Below are positions 1-9,885 of a DNA stretch of 64,000 nucleotides, piece by piece. Both the position numbers and the translations under genes were made by a program. Under the pieces are notes generated by a model. It saw nothing but the letters and a program-made list of their open reading frames with translations, was not told the DNA's origin and made no database searches. The stretch comes from Certhia americana (Eukaryota; Chordata; Aves; Passeriformes; Certhiidae), in assembly GCA_018697195.1 (NCBI GenBank), contig CM031870.1:14060779-14124778 (forward strand). Direction: 5' to 3'. The first letter of the stretch is position 1. Each line of letters opens with the position of its first letter.

Positions 1-631
1 ATAGACCACTGGGAGCACTGGGATAGACCACTGGGAGCACTAGCACTGGGATAGGGCACTGGGATAGGGCACTGGGATAGGACACTGGGATAGGACACTG
101 GGATAGGGCACTGGGATAGGACACTGGGATAGGGCACTGGGATAGGGCACTGGGATACGGCACTGGGAACACTGGGATAGGACACTGGGATAGAGCACTG
201 GGATGGGACACTGGGATAGGACACTGGGNNNNNNNNNNNNNNNNNNNNNNNNNNNNNNNNNNNNNNNNNNNNNNNNNNNNNNNNNNNNNNNNNNNNNNNN
301 NNNNNNNNNNNNNNNNNNNNNNNNNNNNGGGATGGGACACTGGGATAGGGCACTGGGATAGGACACTGGGATGGGACACTGGGATGGGACACTGGGATAG
401 GACACTGGGATAGGACACTGGGATAGGGCACTGGGATAGGACACTGGGATAGGACACTGGGATAGGACACTGGGATAGGACACTGGGATAGGACACTGGG
501 ATAGGGCACTGGGATAGGACACTGGGATGGGACACTGGGATGGGACACTGGGATGGGACACTGGGATGGGACACTGGGATGGGGCACTGGGATAGGACAC
601 TGGGATGGGACACTGGGATGGGACACTGGGA
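1..631. repeat. 13-bp minisatellite interrupted by an assembly gap
   Basis: Tandem copies of a 13-bp unit close to actgggataggac, with variants ggc/gac and tag/tgg, run from the window edge to about position 631. Positions 229-328 are exactly 100 N, the usual placeholder for a gap of unknown size, so the array length is not known. The array ends roughly 140 bp before the DECR2 start codon. The long open frames across it on both strands come from the repeat and are not genes. Confidence 0.95.
229..328. other. assembly gap (100 N)
   Basis: A run of exactly 100 N inside the minisatellite. It most likely marks a collapse or break caused by the repeat. Confidence 0.98.
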
Positions 632-709
632 GCGCTGGGACAGCTCCCCCGCCCCCCGCTGCAGTCCCCGCCATTGCCGCTCGGTGTCGCTGTCTCCCGG
701 AGCGCCCCC

Positions 710-722
710 GTTGCCAGGCGAC
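710..722. promoter_or_regulatory. RFX X-box-like site
   Basis: GTTGCCAGGCGAC resembles the X-box bound by RFX factors: a perfect GTTGCC half and a diverged second half. It lies 47 bp upstream of the DECR2 ATG. Function is inferred from the motif alone. Confidence 0.4.
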
Positions 723-735
723 GGCGGCGGCGCCC

Positions 736-745
736 GCGCATGCGC
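736..745. promoter_or_regulatory. NRF1 binding site
   Basis: GCGCATGCGC is the palindromic NRF1 core, 23 bp upstream of the DECR2 start codon. NRF1 sites are common close to start sites of CpG-island genes for energy metabolism, which fits this gene. Confidence 0.6.
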
Positions 746-768
746 AGTGAGCAGTGCCCACCCCCGCC

Positions 769-866
769 ATGGCCGAGGCCGCCATGGCCGCGCGGGTGCC
801 CCCGGACGAGGACGGGGATGAGTGTCTGCCCCAGTACCGGCACCTGCTCAGCCCCGACCTGCTCGC
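769..866 (+). CDS. DECR2: DECR2 exon 1 (coding part)
   Basis: Residues 1-32 plus two bases of codon 33. It starts [10 protein letters not shown] and ends in the acidic [16 protein letters not shown] segment shared with human DECR2. The donor is GC|GTGAGT. The next intron is only 77 bp. Confidence 0.93.
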
Positions 867-3800
867 GTGAGTCCCGGCGCTCCGGGGGGCCCTCCGGGGC
901 GGCCTCCCCGGGGCCCGGCTCTGACCGCGCCTCTGTCCCACAGGGGCCAGGTGGCCTTCATCACCGGCGGCGGCTCCGGGATCGGCTTCCGTATCGCCGA
1001 GATCTTCATGAGGTGCGGGAGCCCCTGCGGTGGGACGGCTCCCTCCTTCCCTCCTTCTTTCCACCGCCTTCTCTTCTTTCCCCGCTTTCCTTCTCTTCAC
1101 CCCCCTTCTCTTCTCTTTCCCACCGTCCCATCCCTTTCCCCGCTGCCCTACCAGCGCCTGGAAGAGCCGGGATGTGAAGCCGAGGGCGGCAGAGCCCTCA
1201 GGGAGGCTCCGGGGGCAGGGCTCTGGCTCTCCCCGGCCCCGTCCCTCGGGCTTAGAGCAGCAGCAAATCCTGCAAAAAACTCCCGAAGTCGTGGTGATCC
1301 CGAGGTGCCGGTGAGGAGCCCGGCCCTTCTCACCTGCCTCTTCCCTGCAGGCACGGCTGCCGGACCGTCATTGCCAGCAGGAGCCTGCAGCGAGTGTCCG
1401 AGGTGAGTCCGGGCTCCAGGGGACAGCTGCGAGCCCCGGGAACCCTTCTGCTCTCTGCCGGTGGAGCTGCGAGCCCCGGGAACAGAGCAGTAGGAGGAAT
1501 GGCTTCCCAGTGCCTGCCAGCCCTGGGCACTCCGGCGGTGCTGGGCAGGGTGGGTGTGGGTTTGGGGGGGGCTGCACCCATGGCACCTCCAGCACAGCTC
1601 AGTTAAGCTGGAAGCTGCTTGGTGGGGGCTGTTCCACAATTATGATGGCTTTTTTGGGGGGGAGAGAGACAGAATTGAGCTGTGGGGAGGTTTGTCAGTA
1701 GGGCAGAGTCCAAGGTTGAACTGAAACCTCAGCGTGGAGTAGGACCAGACCCCAGGGCTGTGTGGCATGAGGTGGCTTGCACAGGTATCCTGTGTTTTGG
1801 GGCAGAGGGGAGGGTGCAGGTGTGATTGGCTGTCATTTCCCACTCCCTCATGCTCACATACCACAAGAAGTTGCAAAGCTCAGCAGGTATTTAGTCCTCA
1901 GGGGCCAGAGTCTTCTGGGGCCACAGAATCTGCAGTCCAGGGCTTCATCTGCCTCCGTGTGTTGTTGGTGCTCAAAACCTCTCAGAGAGCCCAAAACAGA
2001 AGTTGGAGAAGCTCTGGGTGTTGTGTGGAGTTGCTGCTGAGCTTGTGTGTCCCCTGTGCTAAATTTGCTGGGGAAAATCTTACTCTTAATGAGCCATAGG
2101 GGTGGCTTGTGACAAACCCTGTGCTGCAGAGCTGGTCTGTCTCACAGCCTGATGCCTGGCTGCTCTGTCTTTGCCCTTTTCCCCACTGACTTTTTGGATC
2201 TAGAGGGCAATTATGCCTGGGCTCATGCCAGAAATGCCTTGCTGGGGTCCAACCTTTGTACTTACCCTGCAGAGATGTTGTCTGGGATGTGCTGTGTCCA
2301 TGGCAGCCCGTGCAGGTCACTGGGCTTAGCCAGCTGTGGCCAGCCCAGCATCCAGTGTGGCTAGGGTACAACATGCAGGAGCTTTCCCTGGCTACCCCAG
2401 GACTAGCAGGGTGCAGCCAGGCTCTCTCAAGTCTCTTTTTGTTTTTTCAGGCCTCGAAAAAGCTGGTGGCAGCCACAGGGCAGCAGTGCCTGCCCCTGTC
2501 CATGGATGTCCGGCAGCCCCAGACCATCGTGGCAGCAGTGGACGAGGCCCTGAAGGAGTTCAAGAGGATTGACATTCTCATTAATGGTGAGGGTGGACAG
2601 GGCAGGGAGAGGCTTTGGGCTCACTGCTGGGCAGGGTGTTTTCCTGCACAGGGAAGGAGCACAGAGGAGGCAGAGATGTGTGTGTGGTACACAACCATCC
2701 CTGTTTGGGATGATCTGGGTGTGGATCATCCCCTCTCCCCTGGTGCTGGCTGTGCTGCTGGGCACCCAGAGCCACCAGTTCATCCTTTATCAGGTGCTCT
2801 CCAGCATGTAGACATTATCCCTCATCCCCACCCTGTCACAGAAGGGCCCTGACATCTCTCCCAGCCCTGTCCTGTCTGTCCCTGTGGTTCAGGTGCTGCA
2901 GGGAACTTCCTGTGCCCAGCCAGTGCCCTCTCCTTCAACGCCTTCAAGACAGTGATAGACATCGACACCATGGGCACCTTCAACACCTCCAAAGTCCTCT
3001 TTGAGAAATATTTCCGGGTAAGTGGCACGGAGCCAGGGGACTCTGAGGTGAGGCTCTGGTAGGCAGGGGGTAGTGTCACACCCCACTGTGCTCCTGGGGA
3101 AATCAGGGAACTGCAAGGACCCAGAGCCTCTCTGCACAGATCCTCTCTGTTCCCTTCCAGGGATCCCAGCCCTGAACTGGGGATCATCCTGTCCCTTGCC
3201 CTGGGGCTTTGCACTGTTGCAGCACCTTTCCCTGCTCTTCCACCTGGAGAATTTGTGATCTTCTGCTCCTTTTCCAGCTCTACCACTTTGCCTTGGTCTT
3301 TCCTTCTACCCTGCATGTCCCACCTCTCCAGCAGGGCCCCTCTGGCTGCCCTACCTCTGAGATTCAGTGGGTAGAGCTGCTCCAGTGATGGCTTGGCAGT
3401 GCCTGTGGGTGACTGTCCCTCCAAGCCCAGCTCTCCTGTCCCTCAGAGCCCTTTGTGCTGCTCCCTGCCTAGCTTCACATCTCTTTTCCTTCCCCAGGAC
3501 CATGGCGGGGTCATCGTTAACATCACGGCGACCCTGAGCTACCGAGGGCAGGCCCTGCAGGTGCACGCTGGGGCTGCCAAGGCTGCCATAGGTACCTCAA
3601 CACACCCTGCTGGGGCTCTGAGCCACGTGGGGCCAGGAAAGAAGCCAGTTCTTCCTAAGTACTGGGATGGAAAGATGCCTTGGGGAGGGGCAAGCGTGAA
3701 TCAGTGCAGTTACTGCATGCTTGGGTTTGGGTTGAGGCTCTTCTCTCCTCCAGGAGAGTGCTCAGCCAGACTTTTCTGTGGCTTTTTTCCCCCTCAAGAG

Positions 3801-5067
3801 AAGTTGCTGGCATGGCTCTGCTCCCTGTTTCTCACTGCTGTTGCAATCCCTCCCCAGATGCCATGACCCGTCACCTCGCTGTGGAGTGGGGACCCAACAA
3901 CATCCGTGTGAACAGCCTGGCCCCCGGCCCCATCTTGGGCACCGAGGGCTTCCGACGCCTGGGTGAGGCAGCCTGGGCTCCCTGCCATGGCAGTGCCCTG
4001 CTGGCATTCTCTGGGAAGGACCCCCAGTGCCACACAGCTCCTGGAGGGGTTGGTGCTGGGCACAGCTGTGCTGTGGCTTGGTTGGCACTGGTAGCTGCCA
4101 GGGCACTGGTTTGGCAGCAGTTTGGGCTCTCTGATAGAATGTGCTCCCCCAAAACTCCACCCTGCCTAAGGGGTTGGCTCTTGGAGTCCATCAGCAGAGT
4201 GCTGGTGCAGCTGCAGAGGATGGGAAAGATCTGGAGCTCTTGGAGTGGGTCCAGATGCCATGGAGATGCTCCAAGGGCTGGAGCCCCTCTGCTCTGGAGC
4301 CACGGAGACCTCAGAGCCCCTTCCAGGGCCTAAAGGGGCTCCAGGAGAGCTGGAGAGGGACTGGGGACAAAGGATGGAGGGACAGAACACAGGGAATGGT
4401 TTCCCACAGCCAGAGGGCAGGGATAGATGGGATATTGGGCAGGAATTCCTGGTTGTGAGGGTGGGCAGGCCCTGGCACAGGGTGCCCAGAGCAGCTGGGG
4501 CTGCCCCTGGATCCCTGGAAGTGTCCAAGGCCAGATTGGATGGGGTTTGGAGCATCCTGGGACAGTGGGAGGTGTCCCTGCCCATGGCAGGGGAGGTGAA
4601 GGAGAGATCCCTCCCAACCCCAAGCATTCCATGGTTCTAAAGCTCTCTGAGGTCCTCTCTTGAGCTCGCTGTGTCAGTACAAAATCCCTGGGCTTGAGCT
4701 CCCCTCCTTTAAATCTTCCCTGGTTTTTATCTCAGGATCTATCCTGGAGCACTCAGCCATCCCCATGGGGCAGTGCTGCAGTGCCTGGCCAGCCGTGGTG
4801 GTAGCCAATCCTCCCATAATCCAAACTGACTCTTTCCTGCTCCTTTCAGGTGGGAAATTTGCCGAGAAATCCGAGCAGTTCTCCGTGATCCCGCTGCAGC
4901 GCGCGGGGAACAAGACGGAGATCGCGCACAGCACCCTGTACCTGGCCAGCCCCCTCTCGTCCTACGTCACTGGCACCACCCTGGTCGTGGACGGTGGGAG
5001 CTGGCTCACCTCCCCCAACAGCTTCTCTGCCTTGCTGGGTATTGCCTCCTCCTCTGCTAAACTCTAG
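769..5067 (+). CDS. DECR2: DECR2, peroxisomal 2,4-dienoyl-CoA reductase (complete, 8 exons)
   Basis: Exons join as 769-866, 944-1012, 1351-1402, 2451-2586, 2893-3017, 3498-3591, 3858-3962 and 4850-5067. That is 897 nt, 298 residues plus stop, with every junction GT-AG and in frame. The product is a short-chain dehydrogenase/reductase that uses NADPH to reduce 2,4-dienoyl-CoA to 3-enoyl-CoA when peroxisomes degrade unsaturated fatty acids. Visible marks: cofactor-binding TGGGSGIG at residues 40-47, the NGAAG segment at 118-122, Lys188 of the SDR YxxxK region, and LAPGPI at 212-217. The position four before Lys188 is Ala, not Tyr, as in the human protein. Asp143 aligns, by my recollection, with the residue reported as catalytic in human DECR2. 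The C-terminus SAKL is a PTS1 peroxisomal signal. Human DECR2 is 292 residues; the extra few are at the N-terminus. ATG 769 has a strong Kozak context; a second in-frame ATG is at 784. Confidence 0.95.
944..1012 (+). CDS. DECR2: DECR2 exon 2
   Basis: The acceptor CCACAG precedes it and the donor AG|GTGCGG follows. It encodes the first beta strand and the glycine-rich TGGGSGIG nucleotide-binding loop, then the helix ending IAEIFM. Confidence 0.95.
1040..1142 (+). repeat. polypyrimidine tract in DECR2 intron 2
   Basis: About 100 bp that is nearly all C and T, with only scattered purines. Intron 2 (1013-1350) holds nothing else I recognise. Confidence 0.7.
1351..1402 (+). CDS. DECR2: DECR2 exon 3
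   Basis: The acceptor CCCTGCAG and the donor GAG|GTGAGT bound it. It encodes [17 protein letters not shown], including the second beta strand; the ASR segment is where SDR enzymes select NADP. It ends at residue 73 in phase 0. Confidence 0.93.
1403..2450 (+). other. DECR2: DECR2 intron 3 (1,048 bp)
   Basis: Apparently single-copy DNA with no recognised repeat, RNA gene or additional exon. It ends in a T-rich tract before the CAG acceptor. Confidence 0.85.
2451..2586 (+). CDS. DECR2: DECR2 exon 4
   Basis: Bounded by TTTTTTCAG and AATG|GTGAGG. It encodes residues 74-118 and the first base of codon 119, including PLSMDVR and FKRIDILIN, both strongly shared with human DECR2. Confidence 0.94.
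2893..3017 (+). CDS. DECR2: DECR2 exon 5
   Basis: The acceptor GTTCAG and the donor CGG|GTAAGT bound it. It encodes [10 protein letters not shown] and the helix containing Asp141 and Asp143. Codon 119, split across the junction, reads Gly where human has Cys. Intron 4 (2587-2892) holds no recognised element. Confidence 0.94.
3018..3497 (+). other. DECR2: DECR2 intron 5 (480 bp)
   Basis: Pyrimidine-rich, apparently single-copy DNA with no recognised repeat or additional exon. Confidence 0.8.
3498..3591 (+). CDS. DECR2: DECR2 exon 6
   Basis: Bounded by TTCCCCAG and ATAG|GTACCT. It encodes [20 protein letters not shown], the active-site beta strand and loop, then [11 protein letters not shown] with Lys188, the lysine of the SDR catalytic region. 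Confidence 0.95.
3858..3962 (+). CDS. DECR2: DECR2 exon 7
   Basis: Bounded by CTCCCCAG and CTGG|GTGAGG. It encodes [20 protein letters not shown] followed by [15 protein letters not shown]. These are the helix after the catalytic lysine and the loop that closes over the cofactor. Intron 6 (3592-3857) holds nothing recognised. Confidence 0.95.
4226..4640 (+). mobile_element. CR1 LINE fragment in DECR2 intron 7
   Basis: It carries the hallmark stretch ggatccctggaagtgtccaa and the 3' end pattern ccaaccc..ccatggttct. Same orientation as the gene. The rest of intron 7 (3963-4849) shows nothing else. Confidence 0.85.
4850..5067 (+). CDS. DECR2: DECR2 exon 8 (terminal coding exon)
   Basis: The acceptor CTTTCAG precedes it. 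It encodes residues from Gly227 to the stop TAG at 5065-5067. It includes [20 protein letters not shown] and VVDGGSW, the SDR C-terminal motif, and ends SAKL, a PTS1 signal. Confidence 0.95.
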
Positions 5068-5151
5068 GTGACTGCATTTCCCCCTCGTGGGATTGGAGCA
5101 GGGCTCCTCAGGGAAACCCTGCTTTTCCCTGGGGCACAGGGCACAGGTCCC

Positions 5152-5526
5152 GTGAGCAGTGGCTGAGGGAGCTGGGGAAGGGGCTCAGACTGGAGAAAAG
5201 GAGGCTCGGGGGCCCTTCAGGCTCTGCACAACTCCCTGACAGGAGGGGACAGCTTGGGGGGGTCAGTCTGTGCTTCCAGGGAACAAGGGACAAGAGAAGG
5301 GGAAACTGAAGTTGTGCCAGCTGAGGTTTAGGTTGGGTATTAGAGAAAATTTCTTCTTGGAAGGAGTCTGGCACAGCTGCCCAGGGCAGTGGTGGGGTCA
5401 CCATCCTTGGAGGGATTTAAAAGCCATGTGGATGTGGCACATGTTTTAGTGGTGGCCTTGGCAGTGCTGGGGGAACTGCTGGATTTTATGGTTCTAGAGG
5501 GATTTTCCAACTTAAATGATGATTCT
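5152..5526 (+). mobile_element. CR1 LINE fragment downstream of DECR2
   Basis: A CR1 3' part: the tract ggagaaaaggaggctc, then ctccctgacaggaggggaca, ending in ttttccaacttaaatgatgattct, the canonical CR1 3' terminus. It begins 85 bp after the stop codon, so it probably lies in the 3' UTR. Confidence 0.9.
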
Positions 5527-6157
5527 TAACAATGATACTCCTGGGGCATGGCTGCTGTAGCAGTGGGTACAGTATCCTCACAGGCAATCCTAGGGGTGAC
5601 TTGGGACAAGCAGAACCTGCTGGATTTTCCCTTTGAGCCTGGCTTGTGACGTGGTGTCTTTGGATGCTTGTCCAAACACCTCTGAGATTCCCCCAAAGCA
5701 AAATGATGCCCATTTTCTGTGCCCCAGCAGCAGGATTGAGCACAAAGAATCCCAGGAGCCTCTTCCTTTCATGAATTCCTGCAGCCTGGCTGGGGAAGGG
5801 ATCTCCTGCCTTCCTCTCCTCCCACCTGACAGCCTCCACAAGCTGGGCAAGCCCCAGCAGGGCTCTGTCCCCACCTCCTCCCTCTCTTGCAGATGTGTGG
5901 GCTGCAGGAGCAAACCAGCCCCACTGATGGACAGCCTGGGACTGACCAACGGGCAGATGTGACCTGGGACACCGCAGGGGGACATCTCCCAGAGCCAGTG
6001 CCGACAGCCACAGCCTCTCCTCGGCCACTGGTGGTAGTGGTGACACCACCAGTCCTGTGTCTGCCTGGGGGACACAGCCCTGGGGGTGCTGGGTGGAGAC
6101 AAAGCCCACCCCATCCTGTGCCATTGCTGCCTTCTGAGCTGGTGTGGCTGTGGGTGC

Positions 6158-6770
6158 TGTCTTGGTTTGAACAATAAGTGTCTGCTCAGGAATGCAGAAA
6201 CCTCCCCTGAGATGGAGAATGCAAACCCCCTCCCTCCCAATTATTATAAATTTGAAATTAGGGGGCTCTCAGGCAAAAATTTGGGGCTAGGAATAACAGT
6301 TCTTTATTAGGGGAACTAAAATTAAAATGCAGTAATACAAAAAAACAAACCACTGACAAGAGTCAGAATCCTGTGGGTCAGGGGGTTGGTGGCAGTGCCA
6401 TTCCATGGTGGCTGCAGCCCTCCTGCTGTGGCAGATGTGGCTCTTTTGGAGCAGTGATCCTGGAGAAAGGGGGAGATTTCCTCTGTCCAGTGGTGATGGA
6501 TGGGGCTGGTGTTCCTCTGGGAATCCAGTGGCAAAAGCTGCTTGGTTTTCCAAATCCCAAACTGTATCCGGGTGGAATGTTTGGTGTTCCCAAACCCCAG
6601 ATTGGATCCAGGTAGGAATGCTTGGCTCCTCCCTGAGATCTCCCTGGTTGAGGATGGATCCTGGAAGAGATAAATGTTTTGGTTTTTTTTTTTAACAGCT
6701 GGGCCATTAACAGGATTACCCCACCCCAATACAAACTTCTGGTTACATCTTCCACTGCAACCCAAGACTG
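6158..6770 (-). mobile_element. solo LTR of a songbird-type endogenous retrovirus
   Basis: Its ends form an imperfect inverted pair, tgtcttgg and ccaagact. The minus strand carries aataaagaact, the LTR polyadenylation signal, so the element reads on the minus strand. The sequence matches my memory of a common passerine LTR. No viral coding region is attached. Flanking DNA at 5527-6157 shows nothing recognised. Confidence 0.7.
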
Positions 6771-8888
6771 CAGAGACAGTGTGGAGGACTGAGATGGTCA
6801 CTGTCCCTTTGTGGCTCCCTCCAAGCTGCTCTTGTGGCCTTTCCCAAGCCCCAAGCAGTGCCACCCATGGATACCCATCCTCCTGTTCCTCTCTCCCCTA
6901 TCTTAGCCTGAGAACTGCCCCAGACCCCCAGCAGCAGCTCCTTTTTGGAGGGGGAGCAGCTCAGCCCATCTGGGGTTGGGGTCACCCAGTGTGCTGAGCC
7001 CACTTCAGCTTTGGCAACTCTTGGAGGGGAAACCCTGGCAGGGGGAGGTGGCTGTGTCCCCTAAGGTGTCCTGGGTGGGACAGTGGTCCCAGGGATGCAG
7101 CTGGGATGTCCCTCTCCTGGGAGCAGAGGTGGTGTGGGGGCAGATCCCCAGGTCTGGCTCTGCACTACAGCACTGCAGGTGTCCAGTGGTCTGTCCACAC
7201 CCATCTGTCTGTCACAGCAGTGTCACGCTGTCTCCTAGACACTCAGGCTGAGGGTAAGTGAAGGGCTGGAACTGGAATCCAGTCCTTCCCTCCTGCTGGG
7301 CTGCAGGAGCCACAGTGGGGCTGCACAGATGGCAGTGCTGGAGCCAGCCCTGTCCCTGGTGCTGGCACCCCGGGGGGACACACGCTGCTCGTGTGCACCC
7401 TCCTGCTGCTGCTGGTAGTTTTGAGGCTCACCCTGGATTCCATGAAGCTTGTTCTCCCACTTAATTGTATTTCCTACTTGATTGTAGACTTGCCAGGTTT
7501 TGCTCCTTCCTCCAGGCCACAAATAAAGAACTTGCCCCCGAGCAGTGATGCCTCTCTCTGCTGCATGAGCTCCAGTGCCCTGCCTGGCTGATTGGTCCTG
7601 GTGATCCAAACTGGGCCCTGAGGGAGGAGGGAGAGCCATTGCTCCCACTGCTCCCACTGCCCCCACTGCCAGAGCCTTGTGTGGCCCCAGTCCTCAGCTC
7701 TGTGGTGTCCCAGTGCTCCAGGCCCACAGGGCTTGGGGACCTGCCAGCTCCTCAGCCCCAGTGGCTCTGGGAAGCTGGTTCCAGCAGCAGAGGTGGTGAG
7801 GAGGTGCTGAGGGCTTTGGTGAGACACTCAGCCCTTCAGGGGGATGGGGATGCAGTGCTTGGCCTGGGATCTGCGTGGTGTCCTTTGCCTGGACTCCTGG
7901 GATTTGGCTCCAGCCCGAGTATTCCTCTTGCTGGGTTACAGGATGTGTTTTCTCCTGGAGAGGTTCCTTGTGTGATGTGTGTTGGCCCTTCTGCCCAGCT
8001 GCATCCCTGTCCTGGGAGGCTCTGTGGATTTCACTGTTCAACCATGACCAAGTGACTTGGGCACTGTCAGGGCTGTCCTGGCTCTGTGGCCACCACGGGA
8101 AGAGGGAGCTGAGTTTGGCCATGTGCCTCCAGCACCAGGACAAGGACAGAGCTGCAGGCCCAGCCTTGGCATGGGCCTGGAGCTGCAGGAACACATCCAG
8201 AGCTGCAGCGCTGCCACTCAGCATCAGGCTGTCACCTCCAGCCCTGCAGGCACCTGCCGGCCCCATCCATGCAGGACCCCTGGCTGCTTGAGCTGTCTGG
8301 AAATGGAATTGTGTTTCCTGAGGGATTTTGCAGGGAATGGCTTAGGCAGGTGTCACCGTGCAGCTGTGCTTGACACTGTGGGACTGATGAAGGAGCCCCC
8401 TCCTGCCCTGTTCACCTTTAGGAATGGCTGTGATGAGGATTTGGAGTGGAGGTTTTCATCCTTCCCAGTGCTGGACTGACTGGACGGGGTGATCATCCTC
8501 TCTGGGAATGCTGCTGAACTCTGGCTCTCAGGGCTGGGGGACACACTGTGGCCTAACCAGGCTGATGCTGAGATGTCACACACCTCCATGGCCTGGGCAG
8601 GGTCACTGGGGCCAGGGATGCTCTTGCTCATCAAGTTTGCTGCTAATTATACCCAGGGGCTGTAATTCCACCCTCCACGGTGTGTTAGCAGGGTCATCCC
8701 GGTGCTCCAGCAGAAACTGCAGGTGCCTCGAGCCCAAAACACGGGCATTAATTAACTCATTGATCCCAGGGGTGTCGCAGTGCTCAGTTCCCCCCTGGAG
8801 CAGCTCAGGGATCTCGGGGCACAGCGTTGTCCCACTGGGGCTGGGGGGCCCAGAGCACAGCTCATGTCCCCGGCTGGCATTGGGTGTC
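6771..8888. other. intergenic DNA between DECR2 and RAB11FIP3
   Basis: GC-rich single-copy-looking DNA without recognised repeats or a convincing coding exon. No nucleoside-diphosphate-kinase motif was seen, although NME4 lies between these two genes in human. It holds one candidate polyadenylation signal at 7522. Confidence 0.6.
7522..7527 (+). other. candidate polyadenylation signal
   Basis: AATAAA, the only canonical + strand hexamer I found between the DECR2 stop and the next promoter outside the LTR. If used, the DECR2 3' UTR would be about 2.5 kb. A nearer non-canonical signal is equally possible. Confidence 0.3.
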
Positions 8889-9047
8889 CTGGTGCACAGT
8901 TCACACGCCAAGGGATTTGGGGTTCTGGTGCACAGTTCACATGCCAAGGGATTTGGGGTTCTGGTGCACAGTTCACACGCCAAGGGATTTGGGGTTCTGG
9001 TGCACAGTTCACACGCCAAGGGATTTGGGGTTCTGGTGCACAGTTCA
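8889..9047. repeat. 36-bp minisatellite, about 4.4 copies
   Basis: Copies begin at 8889, 8925, 8961, 8997 and 9033 (partial), each starting ctggtgcacagttcac and nearly identical. Because 36 is a multiple of three, several frames stay open through it, giving false ORFs. Confidence 0.95.
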
Positions 9048-9097
9048 TATCTGGGGCAGCTGGGCGGTTCTGTTGCACTGTTCCCCACCACAGGGGT

Positions 9098-9340
9098 TTG
9101 GGGTCCTGGAGCATGGTTTGGATCCTAGAGTATGGCTTGGATTTGGGATCCTGGAGTGTGGTTTCGGTTTGGGATGCCAGAGCGTCATTTGGATTTGGTA
9201 TCCTAGAGTATGGTTCGGGTTCGGGGTCCCGGAGCACGGCTCGGGTTCGGGTCCCGGAGCACGGATCGGGGGTCCCGGAGCACGGTTCGGGTTTGGGGTC
9301 CCGGAGCACGGAGCGGGGGTCCCGGATCACGGTTTCTCAG
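9098..9340. repeat. degenerate short-period minisatellite
   Basis: Loose copies of a roughly 20-30-bp unit around ggtcccggagcacggttcgg. They are AT-richer and more diverged at the left end and become GC-richer and more regular toward the promoter. Confidence 0.75.
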
Positions 9341-9490
9341 CAGGGGTTTTTGGGGGTCCCCATTCACGGTGCCCCCCCCCGGCCCCACGTGCTCGCGCTC
9401 CGCTTGGCCCCGCCTCTCCCCGCCGGCCCCGCCCCCGCCGCGCGCGAGCCGGGGAGGGGGCGTGGTCTCGGCACGGGCTCGCGCCGCGGA

Positions 9491-9500
9491 GGGGCGGGGC
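9491..9500 (+). promoter_or_regulatory. GC box (Sp1-type)
   Basis: GGGGCGGGGC lies 21 bp before the CRE. Further GC boxes in the opposite orientation are near 9405-9440. Confidence 0.5.
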
Positions 9501-9520
9501 GAACCGGACCGGCAGGGGAG

Positions 9521-9528
9521 TGACGTCA
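9521..9528. promoter_or_regulatory. full cAMP response element
   Basis: TGACGTCA, the palindromic CREB/ATF site, 360 bp upstream of the RAB11FIP3 start codon inside the CpG island. Confidence 0.55.
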
Positions 9529-9828
9529 CCGCCCCGGCTACTGCGGCGGCGGCCGGGCTGGATCTGCCGGTTCTCCTCGGGCGGCCCCGGAGCGGCGGCG
9601 CGGGCGGGCGGGCAGCGGGGTTGTTTCTCGGCACCGCCGCCGCCTCCCCCAGCCCCCGGTCCCGGGCAGGACCCGCGGTCCCGGAGCTCGGAGCCGCCGC
9701 TCCCCGGGCGGGGCGGGACCGGCGGGGCCGCCCCCGGTGTCGGCGGGCGGGGCCGGCGCTCCTCGCACAAAGCCGTGAGTGCCGCGGGGACCGCACCGGC
9801 ACCGGCACCGCCCCGATGTGAGCGGGGC

Positions 9829-9885
9829 ATGGCCGCGGGGCATGGCCCGGGGCGGGCGGCGGCGGGCGCGCAGCGCCGGCGGTGA
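9829..9885 (+). other. upstream ORF of 18 codons before the RAB11FIP3 start
   Basis: ATG 9829 (G at -3, G at +4) opens an 18-codon frame whose TGA at 9883-9885 ends two bases before the main ATG. A start-stop pair ATGTGA precedes it at 9816-9821. Both matter only if transcription starts upstream of 9816. Confidence 0.45.

Larger units (their letters stand above)
640..1020 (+). promoter_or_regulatory. DECR2: DECR2 CpG-rich promoter
   Basis: GC- and CpG-rich DNA starts right after the minisatellite and covers exons 1 and 2. It has no evident TATA box. It contains a perfect NRF1 palindrome and an RFX-type X-box, listed separately. The transcription start is not visible from sequence, but is expected between about 700 and 768. 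Confidence 0.7.

Noticed and set aside
40..843. 267-codon antisense ORF over the minisatellite
   Set aside because: It consists of repeated Pro-Ser-Gln-Cys units from the tandem repeat and spans the assembly gap.
8889..9047. Regular 36-bp direct repeats resembling a CRISPR array
   Set aside because: The copies are in direct tandem with no spacers and the window is vertebrate; it is a minisatellite.
9770..9782. GTGAGT donor-like site in the RAB11FIP3 5' region
   Set aside because: The exon side is a poor match, and no acceptor or downstream noncoding exon could be supported from sequence alone.
8827..9885. 352-codon + strand ORF before RAB11FIP3
   Set aside because: It is kept open by the 36-bp repeat and GC-rich promoter DNA, begins at TTG and has no recognisable domain. 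Only its last 18 codons (from ATG 9829) are considered as an upstream ORF.
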